Assembly: GCA_001429555.1 (NCBI GenBank)
Contig: LMSR01000003.1
Coordinates: 29,972-93,971 of the forward strand
Source: Nocardioides sp. Soil797
GTDB lineage: Bacteria > Actinomycetota > Actinomycetes > Propionibacteriales > Nocardioidaceae
Reading direction: 5' to 3'
DNA length: 64,000 nt
The notes under the pieces are model-generated. The model was not told the origin of the DNA, ran no database searches, and saw only the letters and a list, made by a program, of their open reading frames with translations. The position numbers and the translations under genes were made by a program. Of the stretch, positions 9,682-18,947 are shown piece after piece (position 1 is the first letter of the stretch; every line of letters begins with the position of its first letter).

Positions 9682-11627
9682 GACTCGTGGACCTCGGTGA
9701 ACATGGCGGCCAGCTCACCCATGATCCGCGATACGTCAGCGTCGATCTCCGCGAGAGGGCGCGGCTCGGTGGGCACGTAGAAGAACCGCTTGAATGCGAT
9801 CTCGTTGCCACGCTTGGCCTTGGCCGCGTCCCAGCGGGCGTCCGGGGCGAACGGCAGCACTTCGCGCTCCATGTGCGCATCGACGTCCTCCGTCATCGGG
9901 ATGCGCTCAGTGAGCTTCCACCCATCGGCGACGACCGGCTTGCCGCGGCGGTCGACCGCCGGAGGTGCTGACGCGTCGGGCACCGCCATCGCGGCCATGA
10001 CGGCGTCGACCAGGCCCATCGGGGCCCTCAGCCCCACCGCCTTCGCAGCCGCGGGGAGGGTCTTCGGAAGGTCATTCCACGGGGTTCCATCGAGCCCCTT
10101 CAGGACGGCGACGTGTTCGTCGGCGAAGTCCTTGCGGCTTCGCAGCGCCTCGACGACGTCGTCACTGAATCGGGTAGCGAGCCGGGCCTGCTTGAAGACG
10201 GGCACGTCGCGGAACATGAAGTCCTCAGGCGTCAGGACGCGGGAGATGGCCGGGTCCGCGTGCTCGAACGCCTCGTACGCCTTGACGAGGATCTCGCGGT
10301 GCTGCTGCTGGAGCTCCCTACGCTTCTCACCCATGGGCCTGCGAAGCAGCGACCACTGGCCCGAGCCATCGATGAGCTGGATCTTGCCCTTGCGCTCGAG
10401 GTCCTTGTTGGTGTCGAGGAACCAGACGTAAGTCGCGATGCCGGTGCCGTAGAACATGTCTGCGGGCAGGGCGACGATCGCGTCGATGAGGTCCTCCTCG
10501 AGCAGCCACTGCCGGATCGCGCTGGGACCCTTGTCAGCGGCGAACAGTGGCGAGGCGTTGGAGACGACCGCCGCGCGGCCGCCCTGGCCTCTCCCGGAGG
10601 CGGGCGTGAGCTTCGAGGCACAGTGCGCCAGGAAGAGCATCTGGCCGTCAGAGGTGCTCGGGAGGCCGCGGCTGAACCGCGCGCCAGGCACCTTGGCCTG
10701 GTCCCGCACCGACTTTTCGTCTGCCGACCAATCGGTGCCAAACGGCGGGTTCGACAGGACGTAGTCGAAAGTCTGGCCCTCGTAGAGGTCTTCGACGAGG
10801 GTGTTGCCCTGCTTGATTGCGTCGGGTCGTCCACCCTGGATCAGCAGATCTGCCTTGCCGAGGCCGAACGCCGAGGGCATGAGTTCCTGCCCGTACAGCG
10901 TGACGTCGATCTTGTCGTTCATCCGCCGCAGGGCCTCCTGGGCCACGAGCAGCATTCCGCCGGAGCCGGCAGTGGGGTCATAGATCGAGCGGAGCGCGCT
11001 GTCGCCGGCGAGGGTCTCGTCGTCGTTGGTGATCAGGATGTCGACCATCAGCTTGATCGCATCGCGCGGGGTGTAGAAGTTGCCGGCGGCCTTCCCCTTC
11101 TTGTTGAAGGCGCGATACATGACGTCCTCGAAGACGTCGCCCATAGCGGTGTTGGCCAGGCTGCCCGGTGACAGGTCCAGCACGGAGAAGTGCTTGACCA
11201 CCGCATGCAGCCGGTTGGCCTCGGCGAGGATCCTCGTCCGCCGGTCGAACTCGAAGGCGACCCAGATGTCGGCGATGTTGTGGGAGAATCCGTCGATGTA
11301 GGACTTCAGCGACTTCGCCACGTTGTCGTCGACCGAAGCGATCGTCTTCAGGTCGAGCGGCGAGGTGTTGTAGAAGCTGAGCTTGAAGCGGTCCTTGACC
11401 GCGATGTCGATCAGGTGCGGCGGCATCTCGCCGAGCGAGGCCACGAACTTGGTCACCTCGTGCTTGGTGCTCGCCAGCATGCACTCCAGTCGGCGCAGGA
11501 CCGTAAACGGCAGAATGAAGTCGCCGTAATCCTCCTCGTCAACAACGTTTCGGAGGAACTTGTCCGCGGTGTCCCACACGATGCGTGCCGTCGTGGTGGT
11601 CGAGGTCGATGCCGCCGGTTCTGCCAT
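9678..11627 (-). CDS. hsdM: Type I restriction-modification methyltransferase subunit
   Basis: Start chosen at ATG 11627 (649 residues); the longer open frame up to 11780 would add arginine-rich non-homologous sequence overlapping the promoter. The N-terminal HsdM_N domain covers about residues 10-150. The AdoMet-binding motif DPTAGSGGM is at 216-224 and the catalytic NPPF of an N6-adenine methylase at 292-295. With HsdS it marks the host's sites. It is the first gene of the hsdM-hsdS-hsdR-xre operon; direct repeats and a likely promoter lie just upstream. Confidence 0.94.
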   Translation of the reverse strand: MAEPAASTSTTTTARIVWDTADKFLRNVVDEEDYGDFILPFTVLRRLECMLASTKHEVTKFVASLGEMPPHLIDIAVKDRFKLSFYNTSPLDLKTIASVDDNVAKSLKSYIDGFSHNIADIWVAFEFDRRTRILAEANRLHAVVKHFSVLDLSPGSLANTAMGDVFEDVMYRAFNKKGKAAGNFYTPRDAIKLMVDILITNDDETLAGDSALRSIYDPTAGSGGMLLVAQEALRRMNDKIDVTLYGQELMPSAFGLGKADLLIQGGRPDAIKQGNTLVEDLYEGQTFDYVLSNPPFGTDWSADEKSVRDQAKVPGARFSRGLPSTSDGQMLFLAHCASKLTPASGRGQGGRAAVVSNASPLFAADKGPSAIRQWLLEEDLIDAIVALPADMFYGTGIATYVWFLDTNKDLERKGKIQLIDGSGQWSLLRRPMGEKRRELQQQHREILVKAYEAFEHADPAISRVLTPEDFMFRDVPVFKQARLATRFSDDVVEALRSRKDFADEHVAVLKGLDGTPWNDLPKTLPAAAKAVGLRAPMGLVDAVMAAMAVPDASAPPAVDRRGKPVVADGWKLTERIPMTEDVDAHMEREVLPFAPDARWDAAKAKRGNEIAFKRFFYVPTEPRPLAEIDADVSRIMGELAAMFTEVHES

Positions 11628-11645
11628 GCTCACCCGTGTTCCTTG

Positions 11646-11712
11646 ATCCCCGCGTTCGTGTATCAGGAACATTACACAGAGTGCTGTATCAGGAAGGTGA
11701 CATTGCGGGGAT
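11646..11712 (-). promoter_or_regulatory. hsd operon control region: 11-bp direct repeats inside an inverted repeat
   Basis: TGTATCAGGAA occurs at 11659-11669 and again at 11685-11695 (26-base period, so more than two helical turns). Both copies lie inside an 8-bp inverted repeat, ATCCCCGC at 11646-11653 and GCGGGGAT at 11705-11712. Read on the minus strand, a TAATGT -10 candidate falls between the copies. This fits an operator-promoter for hsdM; the Xre protein at the operon end is the obvious candidate binder (inference). Confidence 0.5.
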
Positions 11713-11779
11713 TGCTCGAAGCCCTTGATCGGGCGGGGGAGTGGGCCGCCCACGGCTACCGAGGTCCTCGCCCCGTGCA

Positions 11780-14700
11780 TCAGCGCCGCGGAGTGCCGCG
11801 CCGCGGCGGTCGCGGACTGTTGATGTCCTGCCGGTCGCGCGCTGCTCCCTGCGAGGTGGTCCGCGCCGGCGTGCCCTCGCCGGTGTCGATCGGGAGCTCG
11901 AGCCGGGAGACGATCCGGTAGCGCAGGTCGCGGGCGGGGCTGTCACCCAGCGGCTTCTCGGTGACGATCGCACGGGCGGCGGCACCGACGTCGTGACCCT
12001 GCTCGTGGGCCTGCTGCAGCATCGCTGCGGTGGCCGGCCAGTCGCCCTGCTCGAGCAGGCGCGGGTCGAGCTCGCGGGCCAGCGGCGCCCACCGCTCGGC
12101 GGGCGTCTTGTCGGCCGCGGCCGCCAAGCGAGCGCGGACGTCGCTGCTCTTGTGCAGCTCGGCCAGAGCCGCCTTCCACGGGTCGGCATCCCACGTCTTG
12201 ACCGCGTCCCGCAGGTCGCGACGGGCCTGCAGCTGGGACAGTTGCAGCCGTGCCCCCACCTGGTTGACCCCCGGCTCCCAGGCCCGGCTGGGCCGGGCCG
12301 AGAGAACCCGCATGGCCGCCACCCGCGCCTGTTCGGGGCCGAGGTTGTCGAGCCGCTCGGTGAGGAGCTGGTCGCCGAGGGCACGGAAGGCGGGCTGCCC
12401 GCTGGCCACCGCGGCGGTGAGCGCGGCCGGACCGCGCTGGGCCAGCAGGTCGGCCGGGTCCAGGCCATCGGGGAACCGGGCGAAGCCGGGGTCCATGCCG
12501 TGCGGGGTGAGCATCCAGAAGTCCCGCTCGGCCGCGACCTGGCCGGCCAGGTCGGCGTCGGTGGCCACGATCGGGTCGCGCCCCACGGCGGCCAGCTGGG
12601 CGGCCTGCTCGTCGGTCAGGGACGTGCCAAGCGGGGCTACGCCGAGGTAGAGGCCGGCGCTGGCGATCGTGACGGCGATTGCGTCCATCGGGCCCTCGAC
12701 GATCACCGGGACCGCGCCCTCGGCGAGCAGCTCGTCGACGACGCCGAACAGCTGCGCGCCCTTGTGGAACAGCGGGGTGTCGGCTGTGTTGAGGTACTTC
12801 GGTCCGGCCTTGTCGGCGTCGGTGAGGTCGGGCCGGCGGCGGCCGACGAAGCCGAGCACCTCGCCCTGGTGGATCACCGGGAACATCACGCGGTCGCGGA
12901 ACCGGTCGATGAGGCGGCCGGTGCTGGCCTCGGTGGCGACGCCGGTGGCGAGCATCTCTGCGTCGCTGACGCCGCGGCCGCGGAGGTGGTCGACCAGGTT
13001 GGTCCAGCCAGCCGGGGCCTGGCCGGGGCGGAACCGTGCGTCGCCGGCGAGGTCGACGCCGAACCGGCCGGTGAGGTAGTCGCGGCCCCACGAGTCGGTG
13101 AACCGCGACTCGAAGAAGGTCTGGGTGAGCTCGTTGATCTCGACCATCCGCTCACGCGTGACCGGGGAGGAGTGCCACTCATCGGCCCGCTGGTACATGA
13201 GCCGGATGTCGGCGTCGGTGGGCTCCAGCCGGGTGCCGCCGAGGTCGCGGAGGTAGGCGGCAAGCGTGAGGTCGGGTTCGACGTACTGGTCCTCGTCGAC
13301 GTCGACCAGGTCCTCCTCGAGCTCGTCGACCAGGTGCTCGTCGACCACGTCGACGGCCGGCTCGAGGTCCTCGGCCAGTGGCCACGGGACGTCGTCGGGG
13401 TGGTCGACGAACGCCGCCGGGTCGGGCTCGACGCCCTCCCACATGTCGGCGGGCGGCTCCTCGGCGTGGTACTCGTGCGCGTGCTCGTCGGGGGCGGTCT
13501 CCAACGCGATCGAGGTCCGCCAGACCAGCGCCTGGCACTCGTCGACGCCCTCCCACCCGTCGCTGGGCATCGCTCGGCCAGCGCCCAGCAGGGCCTCGAG
13601 CTGCCAGCCGCGCTGCAGGCCGTGGTCGACGTTGGAGACCAGCGCCGGCCACCAGGTGCTGGCTTGGATGCTCGCGGCCCGCTCGGGACCGAACAGCTCC
13701 GCGAGCCGCGGAGCCCAGTCGGTGGTGACGCTCTCGCCGTGGGAGCCGTCGCCGATCTGCGCGGCGACGGCCGGCGTGAGCTGGCGGGCCATGCGCCACC
13801 AGACCGCGGCCGCGGCGTGCTCGTCGGGAAGCGGGCCGGCCGGGTGGTCGGGGGCGGTGGCGGTGCGCAGCAGCTGGTGGGCGGTGACGCCGGCGCGCGA
13901 CATCGCGGCCAGCCGCTCGGCCAGGAGCGGGGTGAACTCGTCGTTGCGGACCTGCGGGGCGAGCGTGTGGAGCAACTGGCGCCATTCCTTGAGCGCCGGG
14001 GTGTGGTCTCCGGTGATGGCTCGGTTGAGGCGCCGCTGGTAGGTGGAGGAGGCCTTCTGCCGCTGCGGGGCACCGGTCGGTCGCCGGTCGTCCACGGGGA
14101 CCTGCATGGCGGCGCGCCAGACCTCGACGTCGGCCACCGTGGCAGCCTCGGGACGGATGCCGTTCTGCGCCCACACCGGCCCCGAGGGCTGCGCGACGGC
14201 GCGGGTGTGGACCTGCTCGGCGAGCTGCTCGACCAGGTGCGCGCGCTGGGCGAGGTAGGCACCCCAGTGCGGGTCCTCGGCTAGACGCGTCGGGATCCCG
14301 GGCATCCACGGCAGCGGGCCGGCGCCCGCGTTGCGCAGGCCGGAGGCGTCCAGGCGCCAGTCCAGGACCGCGGCCCGGTCGTGCGCGCTCTCCAGCTCCC
14401 GGTCGCCGGCCGCGGCGCGGAGCGCTTCGACGGGGTTCTCCCCGGCGGCGCCGAGCAGGAGCAGGTGGGCGCGCAGGGTGGGCCAGGCGGCCTCCTCCGA
14501 CAGCCCGGGCGCCAGGTTCTCGACGGCGGTGTCCAGCGCGTCGACCATGTTGACCGTGGTGCCGTCGGCGCGGGTGATGGCCTCGTGGCGCAGCAGGTCC
14601 TCGGCGGCGACGTAGAGGCTGTCGAGGTAGCGCTGGGAGGCCTCGCCCAGTCGGGTGGCCGGGTCGGCCTGCTCGCGGATCAGGCTGGTCGCGGACCGCT

Positions 14701-17674
14701 GCGCGTCGTCGCGGGCCAGCATCGACTCGAGGATGTCGGTGGGGGTGAGCGGCCGGACCAAGGTCGGGTGGGTCACCGAGTGCGGGTCGCCGTCGCCGAC
14801 GACCTCGAGGTAGACGTGGTTGGCGTGCGCGCCGCGGGTCATCATCGTGTAGAGCTGCTGGCGCGACTCGGCGCCGGTGGCCAGCCCGTGCATCGTGTCG
14901 GCGGTGACGCCCTGGGCGGTGTGCACGGTGCACGCGTAGCCGAGCTCGGTGGAGCGGGCGACGTAGTCGGCGGGCAGTCGCACGGTGCGGCCGTGCTGGG
15001 TGTGCTGGACGGTCAGGTCGCCGCCGTCGTGGATCTCCAGGACGGTCCAGCGGTCGCCGTTCTTCACCCAGTCGGTGGCTGAGGTGCGCAGCCGGCGGTC
15101 GTTCTCGCGGGTGATGATCAGCTCGCCGATCGAGGCCTCGTTTCCGTCGGCGAGCCGGCGGACCGGGCCACTGGCGGCGACGTCGGTGGGGTCGATCCCC
15201 TCGAGGCGGTGCGCGCGGGCCTGCTGGTTCAGCTCGCTGACCAGGTCGCGGGTGGGGGCGAGCATGATCGAGTCGAGCCCGGCGGCGCGGTCGGCCTGCC
15301 AGGCGGCGAAGACGTCCTCGGTCATGGTGGCCAGGTCGCCGACGTGGACCCGGTCGCGGTCGAGGTAGAAGCCGAGCGCCTCGGCCTTGCCCTCGCGCAG
15401 CGCGAGCGAGGCGGCGCCCTCGGCGGGGTCCTTGAACCGGACGAGCTCGGTCAGCTGCAGAGCCCCGTGGGTGGCGCGGATGTCGCGGAGCACGCCGCCG
15501 GCGCCGATCGCGGAGAGCTGCTGGTCGTCACCGATCAGTCGGACGCTGCCGCCGCGCTCGAGGATGTAGGAGACCGCCGCGTCCAGCGAGAGCGTGTCGG
15601 CCATGCCGGCCTCGTCGATGACGACGAGGGTGGAGGAGTCGATGCCGGCGACCCAGTCCGGCATCGCGGCTCCGGTCTCGCGGGCCTGCTCGAGGGAGTG
15701 GGTGAGCTTGGCCAGGGTGTCGGTCTGGGTGTCGATCTGGGAGCGCAGGGCGTCGGCGGCCGCGGCTGAGGGGGCCAGGCCGATGACGGTTCCGCCCCCG
15801 TCAGCCCAGGCGCTGGCCAGGGCTCGCATCGCGGTGGTCTTGCCCGATCCGGCCGGCGCGATCGCCAGCTGGAGCCGGGCGCCGGAGGTGGCCATCTCCC
15901 GGACCAGGGTGGCCTGTCCGGCGTTGAGGGTGATGCCGTTGGCGGTCGACTCCAGCAGTGCCAGGTCGACCGACGCGGCCTCGACCGCGTACCCGTCGTG
16001 GCGGCCGGCGGCGTCGACCAGGCGCTGCTCGGCGGCCAGCACCTTGCTCGAGGTGAACAGGCCGGCCCCGGCCTGGGTGTAGACCGAGGAGCCGTCGGCG
16101 CGGCGCAGCTCGGCCGGCTCGCTGATGGTGTCCCAGGGGCGGGCCATGCTCACCGAGTGGTCGTCGAGGACCTCGCTGACGAGCAGGTCGACGACCTGGG
16201 AGACCTGGTTGGTGGGCACGTTGGCGGCCCGGACCTGCCGCTGGGCCTCGGCGTAGACGTGCCAGTACTGCCAGGTGCTGCGGCTGCCCTCCATCGTTGC
16301 CACGATGCGGCCGGTGGTCTTGGCGAACCAGGCTGAGTCGGCCAGTGAGCGGGCCGCGCCCTTGGGGTTGAGGGCGCCGTGGACCATCTGCTTTACCCGT
16401 TGCGGGGTGCCGAGCACCTCGACCGCCTCGCGGTTCCAGGTCTCGCGCTGCTCGGCCAGCGAGCGCGGTTCGTGCTTGGCCTCGCGGGTCTCCAGCGTCG
16501 CCTGCTGGGACAGCTGGATCGTCTCGACCGGGGTCGGGGGCCGCCCGTGGGTGGCCTGGAAGGCGGCCGCGAGGACCTTGCGGCGGTCCTCGACGCTGGC
16601 GCGGCGTTTGGAGAAGCGGCGGTTGAGCTCGGGGTCGACGCCGACGATCTCGCGGATCGGCCGCTTGCGTGCGTCCTCGTTCGGGCGCTCCTCAAAGCGC
16701 ACGCCGAGGGCGTCGACCAGGTGCCGCTCGAGCGCGGTGTTGTAGGTCTCCGAGGCCGACACGACTGCCTTGTGCAGCGGCCGCCCGTCGATGGCCAGCC
16801 ACTTGCCGTCGAGGGTCTGGACCTTGTTGGCCACGGCGACGTGGGTGTGCAGGTCGGGGTCGCCGGCGCGGGAGTCGCGGTGGGTGAACGCGGTGGCGAT
16901 CAGGCCGCGGACGTCGACCTGGCGCACGCCGTTGGTGCCCTGGCGGGTGAACAGTGCCTTGGTCTCGATGAACTCGAGGGCGCCCTTGATCGCTGCCTGG
17001 TGGGCCCGTTCGATCACCGCGGCGGTCTTCGGGTCGGCGATCGCCCACAGCACCGAGACGCTCTTGACCGGGGAGAAGGTCAGGTCGTAGCCGGCCACGG
17101 CGTTGGTCTTCGGGCGGGAGTGCTTGGCGATCGTGGCGGCGAGCTCGCGGGCGTCGGCCGGCTCGCGGCCGTGCTCGGCACGGAAGAACTCCGCGGCCAC
17201 CTCGGTGCGGACCTTGGCCCGGTCGGCCGCGGGGACCGGCCAGTCACCGGGCAGGCCGGCGGCCTCGTTGAGGGCCGCGATGCGCTTGGCGACCTCGATC
17301 CGAAACGGGCTGATGTCGTTGTCGTAGACCTTGTACGGGGTGCCGAGGCGGACCGCGGTCTTGTAGTCGGCCTCGGTCGGGCGGCCGGCCCCGTCGCGGC
17401 CGATGCGCAGGTCCAGCTCCTTGGTCCGCTGGGTGGCCAGCGGGTGGTGTCCGGAGCCGAACAGGCTCTGCATGTGGTCGGCGGTGACGACGTCGCCAGC
17501 GTCGAGTCCCTCCAGGCCCTCCATGCCCGAGCCGAGCCACACTCCGGGCGTCTCGCCCTTCTCGGTGTAGTAGCTCGCCAGCCCGGTGTGGCCCTTGTCG
17601 GTGGCGTCCATCGCTGCGACCTGACGGGTCAGGTAGTCGTACCCCGACCCGGCCGTCAGCTTGTGGAGGCTCAT
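11780..17674 (-). CDS. MobF relaxase fused to a RecD-like helicase and a DnaG/TOPRIM primase region
   Basis: 1964 residues from ATG 17674, which has an AGGTGA ribosome site; a GTG at 17686 lacks one. The N-terminal TrwC-type relaxase has candidate catalytic tyrosines at 12/14 and 35/36 and the three-histidine metal motif HRDSRAGDPDLHTH at 265-278. The SF1 helicase follows with Walker A APAGSGKT at about 606-613, Walker B VVIDEAGMAD at 684-693 and a late TVHTAQG/MTRG motif near 913-945. The last 450 residues resemble the DnaG catalytic core: VIVEGPMDA near 1658 and TDAD near 1706 are TOPRIM signatures, without a zinc finger. It would nick oriT, unwind the strand and perhaps prime it. Confidence 0.9.
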   Translation of the reverse strand: MSLHKLTAGSGYDYLTRQVAAMDATDKGHTGLASYYTEKGETPGVWLGSGMEGLEGLDAGDVVTADHMQSLFGSGHHPLATQRTKELDLRIGRDGAGRPTEADYKTAVRLGTPYKVYDNDISPFRIEVAKRIAALNEAAGLPGDWPVPAADRAKVRTEVAAEFFRAEHGREPADARELAATIAKHSRPKTNAVAGYDLTFSPVKSVSVLWAIADPKTAAVIERAHQAAIKGALEFIETKALFTRQGTNGVRQVDVRGLIATAFTHRDSRAGDPDLHTHVAVANKVQTLDGKWLAIDGRPLHKAVVSASETYNTALERHLVDALGVRFEERPNEDARKRPIREIVGVDPELNRRFSKRRASVEDRRKVLAAAFQATHGRPPTPVETIQLSQQATLETREAKHEPRSLAEQRETWNREAVEVLGTPQRVKQMVHGALNPKGAARSLADSAWFAKTTGRIVATMEGSRSTWQYWHVYAEAQRQVRAANVPTNQVSQVVDLLVSEVLDDHSVSMARPWDTISEPAELRRADGSSVYTQAGAGLFTSSKVLAAEQRLVDAAGRHDGYAVEAASVDLALLESTANGITLNAGQATLVREMATSGARLQLAIAPAGSGKTTAMRALASAWADGGGTVIGLAPSAAAADALRSQIDTQTDTLAKLTHSLEQARETGAAMPDWVAGIDSSTLVVIDEAGMADTLSLDAAVSYILERGGSVRLIGDDQQLSAIGAGGVLRDIRATHGALQLTELVRFKDPAEGAASLALREGKAEALGFYLDRDRVHVGDLATMTEDVFAAWQADRAAGLDSIMLAPTRDLVSELNQQARAHRLEGIDPTDVAASGPVRRLADGNEASIGELIITRENDRRLRTSATDWVKNGDRWTVLEIHDGGDLTVQHTQHGRTVRLPADYVARSTELGYACTVHTAQGVTADTMHGLATGAESRQQLYTMMTRGAHANHVYLEVVGDGDPHSVTHPTLVRPLTPTDILESMLARDDAQRSATSLIREQADPATRLGEASQRYLDSLYVAAEDLLRHEAITRADGTTVNMVDALDTAVENLAPGLSEEAAWPTLRAHLLLLGAAGENPVEALRAAAGDRELESAHDRAAVLDWRLDASGLRNAGAGPLPWMPGIPTRLAEDPHWGAYLAQRAHLVEQLAEQVHTRAVAQPSGPVWAQNGIRPEAATVADVEVWRAAMQVPVDDRRPTGAPQRQKASSTYQRRLNRAITGDHTPALKEWRQLLHTLAPQVRNDEFTPLLAERLAAMSRAGVTAHQLLRTATAPDHPAGPLPDEHAAAAVWWRMARQLTPAVAAQIGDGSHGESVTTDWAPRLAELFGPERAASIQASTWWPALVSNVDHGLQRGWQLEALLGAGRAMPSDGWEGVDECQALVWRTSIALETAPDEHAHEYHAEEPPADMWEGVEPDPAAFVDHPDDVPWPLAEDLEPAVDVVDEHLVDELEEDLVDVDEDQYVEPDLTLAAYLRDLGGTRLEPTDADIRLMYQRADEWHSSPVTRERMVEINELTQTFFESRFTDSWGRDYLTGRFGVDLAGDARFRPGQAPAGWTNLVDHLRGRGVSDAEMLATGVATEASTGRLIDRFRDRVMFPVIHQGEVLGFVGRRRPDLTDADKAGPKYLNTADTPLFHKGAQLFGVVDELLAEGAVPVIVEGPMDAIAVTIASAGLYLGVAPLGTSLTDEQAAQLAAVGRDPIVATDADLAGQVAAERDFWMLTPHGMDPGFARFPDGLDPADLLAQRGPAALTAAVASGQPAFRALGDQLLTERLDNLGPEQARVAAMRVLSARPSRAWEPGVNQVGARLQLSQLQARRDLRDAVKTWDADPWKAALAELHKSSDVRARLAAAADKTPAERWAPLARELDPRLLEQGDWPATAAMLQQAHEQGHDVGAAARAIVTEKPLGDSPARDLRYRIVSRLELPIDTGEGTPARTTSQGAARDRQDINSPRPPRRGTPRR

Positions 17675-17681
17675 CGTCACG

Positions 17682-17689
17682 GTCACCTA
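17682..17689 (-). repeat. TAGGTGAC copy before the relaxase
   Basis: One of six copies found by eye. Here it ends seven bases before the relaxase ATG, so its AGGTGA part can also serve as the ribosome-binding site. Confidence 0.5.
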
Positions 17690-17738
17690 CGTGCGCACTC
17701 GCGCGGCAGGCGATCATCTTCGGCCGGATTTCTGGTGT

Positions 17739-17751
17739 GTTCTTTCTATTC
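17739..17751 (+). repeat. GTTCTTTCTATTC motif, candidate operator
   Basis: The same 13 bases occur, reverse-complemented, at 48200-48212 in front of the ParB-like gene. The core TTTCTATTC is also at 21455-21463 in front of the DUF932 gene. All three are in AT-richer intergenic spots beside backbone genes. Confidence 0.5.
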
Positions 17752-17945
17752 GGCGAACCGAGAATGCAAGAGGTGTGTGGCACTTGGTCGGTCGCGGAAA
17801 TCTGGGGGGACGCTGAGGGGGGTCGGGTGACGGCTGGGCGTCGAGTTCGGATCGGGCTGGCTGGACGGGTTCGGCGGTGTCGGTGGGGGAGCGGATTTCG
17901 AAGGTTTCTGGGGTTCGGTGATCGCTCGGGGACCGGGAAATGTCG

Positions 17946-17953
17946 TAGGTGAC
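17946..17953 (+). repeat. TAGGTGAC copy before the coiled-coil gene
   Basis: Lies 34 bases before ATG 17988, facing the copy at 17682-17689 across the candidate oriT. Confidence 0.45.
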
Positions 17954-17987
17954 TGTCAGAGTCCATGTCGACACGAGTGAGGACCGG

Positions 17988-18377
17988 ATGAGTCAGCAGA
18001 CGATCAAGCAGCAGGCGCGGCGGACGGCGCGGGAGATGGCCGAGAAGCGGCGCAAGGAGCGCGAGGAGCGAGAGCGGCGGGTGATCGACCTGGCCGAGCA
18101 GGTCATGGTCGCGATCGGGGAGCGCGACGCGGCAGTGGCCGAGACCGAGAAGCGCGCCGGTGCTGCGCTGCGGGAGTTGACCGAGCGCGAGGGCCTGTCC
18201 CTGAGCGAGGCCGTCGAGTGGTGCGGGGACACCGTGAGCGTCCGGGAGGCCACGCGGCTGCGGCGGCTCGCCAGTGAGCCCCAGGCCGAGGACGGCGGTG
18301 GCGAGCAGGGCGGCGACGGCACGGCCGCGCTCGCGGCTGCCGAGAGCGGGGGAGCGGGTGCCGGTTCGGCGGCTTGA
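17988..18377 (+). CDS. Small coiled-coil protein divergent from the relaxase
   Basis: 129 residues from ATG 17988, with GAGG before it; the GTG at 17949 would overlap the TAGGTGAC motif. Residues 5-60 are a highly charged helix (Lys/Arg/Glu-rich, likely coiled coil). Residues 75-105 (LTEREGLSLSEAVEWCG) could be a helix-turn-helix-like part. The tail is Gly/Ala-rich. Divergent placement across the candidate oriT suggests a relaxosome accessory or oriT-binding protein, but there is no recognised family. Confidence 0.65.
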   Translation: MSQQTIKQQARRTAREMAEKRRKEREERERRVIDLAEQVMVAIGERDAAVAETEKRAGAALRELTEREGLSLSEAVEWCGDTVSVREATRLRRLASEPQAEDGGGEQGGDGTAALAAAESGGAGAGSAA

Positions 18378-18885
18378 TGACGCCGGCCTCGCGGCGGTCG
18401 CGGCAGCGATCGCCGATCCGGCGGTGCTCACGCGGTACCGGGCGAAGGTCGCCACGGTGCCCGGCAGTGAGTGCCTGTGGTGGACCGGAGCGGTGGCCGG
18501 TCGGTCCGAGCGGGAGCGCACGGACGGCGGCGGGCATGGCCGGTTCTGGTACGCGCCGGGGCGGGTGATCATCGCCCACCGGTTCGCGTACGCGGTCATG
18601 CACGGCGTGGACGCGCTCGCGGAGGCACGGCTGCTCGGGCACCGCTGTCACAACCCGCTGTGCCAGCGGATCGCACCCGATCACGTCGTGGTGTCGAGCG
18701 CGGCGCAGAACCGGCGTGAGTGGTCGGTGCAGCGACGGCTGCCCTACAGCCCGTTGGCCGACCCGCGCGGGCCGCGTCGGCGGGCGCGGGAACTGCGCGA
18801 CCTGGCGCGTGAGGACCCGCAGCTCGTGGCCGACGACCTCGCGCGGCTCCAGGAACTGCTGGGCGATCAGCTGACCCTGTGGTGA
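18358..18885 (+). CDS. HNH-endonuclease-like protein
   Basis: 175 residues if started at GTG 18358, which has a GGGGGAG ribosome site and overlaps the upstream stop; an earlier GTG at 18274 would read arginine-rich sequence inside the previous gene. The stretch GHRCHNPLCQRIAPDHVVV has the Cys/His spacing and N/D-H end seen in small phage and plasmid HNH nucleases (compare HxCxNxxCxNPDHL). The canonical N-P-D-H is altered to I-A-P-D-H. It could be a nicking enzyme or only a metal-binding DNA protein. Confidence 0.65.
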   Translation: MPVRRLDDAGLAAVAAAIADPAVLTRYRAKVATVPGSECLWWTGAVAGRSERERTDGGGHGRFWYAPGRVIIAHRFAYAVMHGVDALAEARLLGHRCHNPLCQRIAPDHVVVSSAAQNRREWSVQRRLPYSPLADPRGPRRRARELRDLAREDPQLVADDLARLQELLGDQLTLW

Positions 18886-18899
18886 CCAGCCGGACGCAG

Positions 18900-18936
18900 A
18901 AGGCCGCCCGCACCGTCGAATCGTGCGGGCGGCCTT
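18900..18936. terminator. Bidirectional hairpin terminator
   Basis: A perfect 14-bp stem, AAGGCCGCCCGCAC at 18900-18913 and its complement at 18923-18936, with a nine-base loop. It sits between two convergent genes (18885 + and 18948 -), and the AA/TT ends give short U-runs in both directions. Confidence 0.8.
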
Positions 18937-18947
18937 GCGGTTGTTGG

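Larger units (their letters stand above)
17690..17987. other. Candidate oriT: divergent gap between relaxase and accessory gene
   Basis: About 300 bases without a gene between the relaxase (-) and a small coiled-coil gene (+), the usual place for a MobF oriT. It is bounded by TAGGTGAC copies in opposite orientation (17682-17689 and 17946-17953). It has an AT-richer patch at 17725-17751 with GTTCTTTCTATTC, and a small hairpin (TCGG, loop CGAA, CCGA) right after it. No nick site can be assigned by eye. Confidence 0.4.

Noticed and set aside
11741..14284. Long open frame on the + strand opposite the relaxase (847 codons), and similar antisense frames opposite hsdR, the 522-residue protein and the ParB-like gene
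   Set aside because: These are mirror frames caused by high GC at third codon positions; they lack ribosome sites and read as Arg/Gly/Val-rich low-complexity protein.
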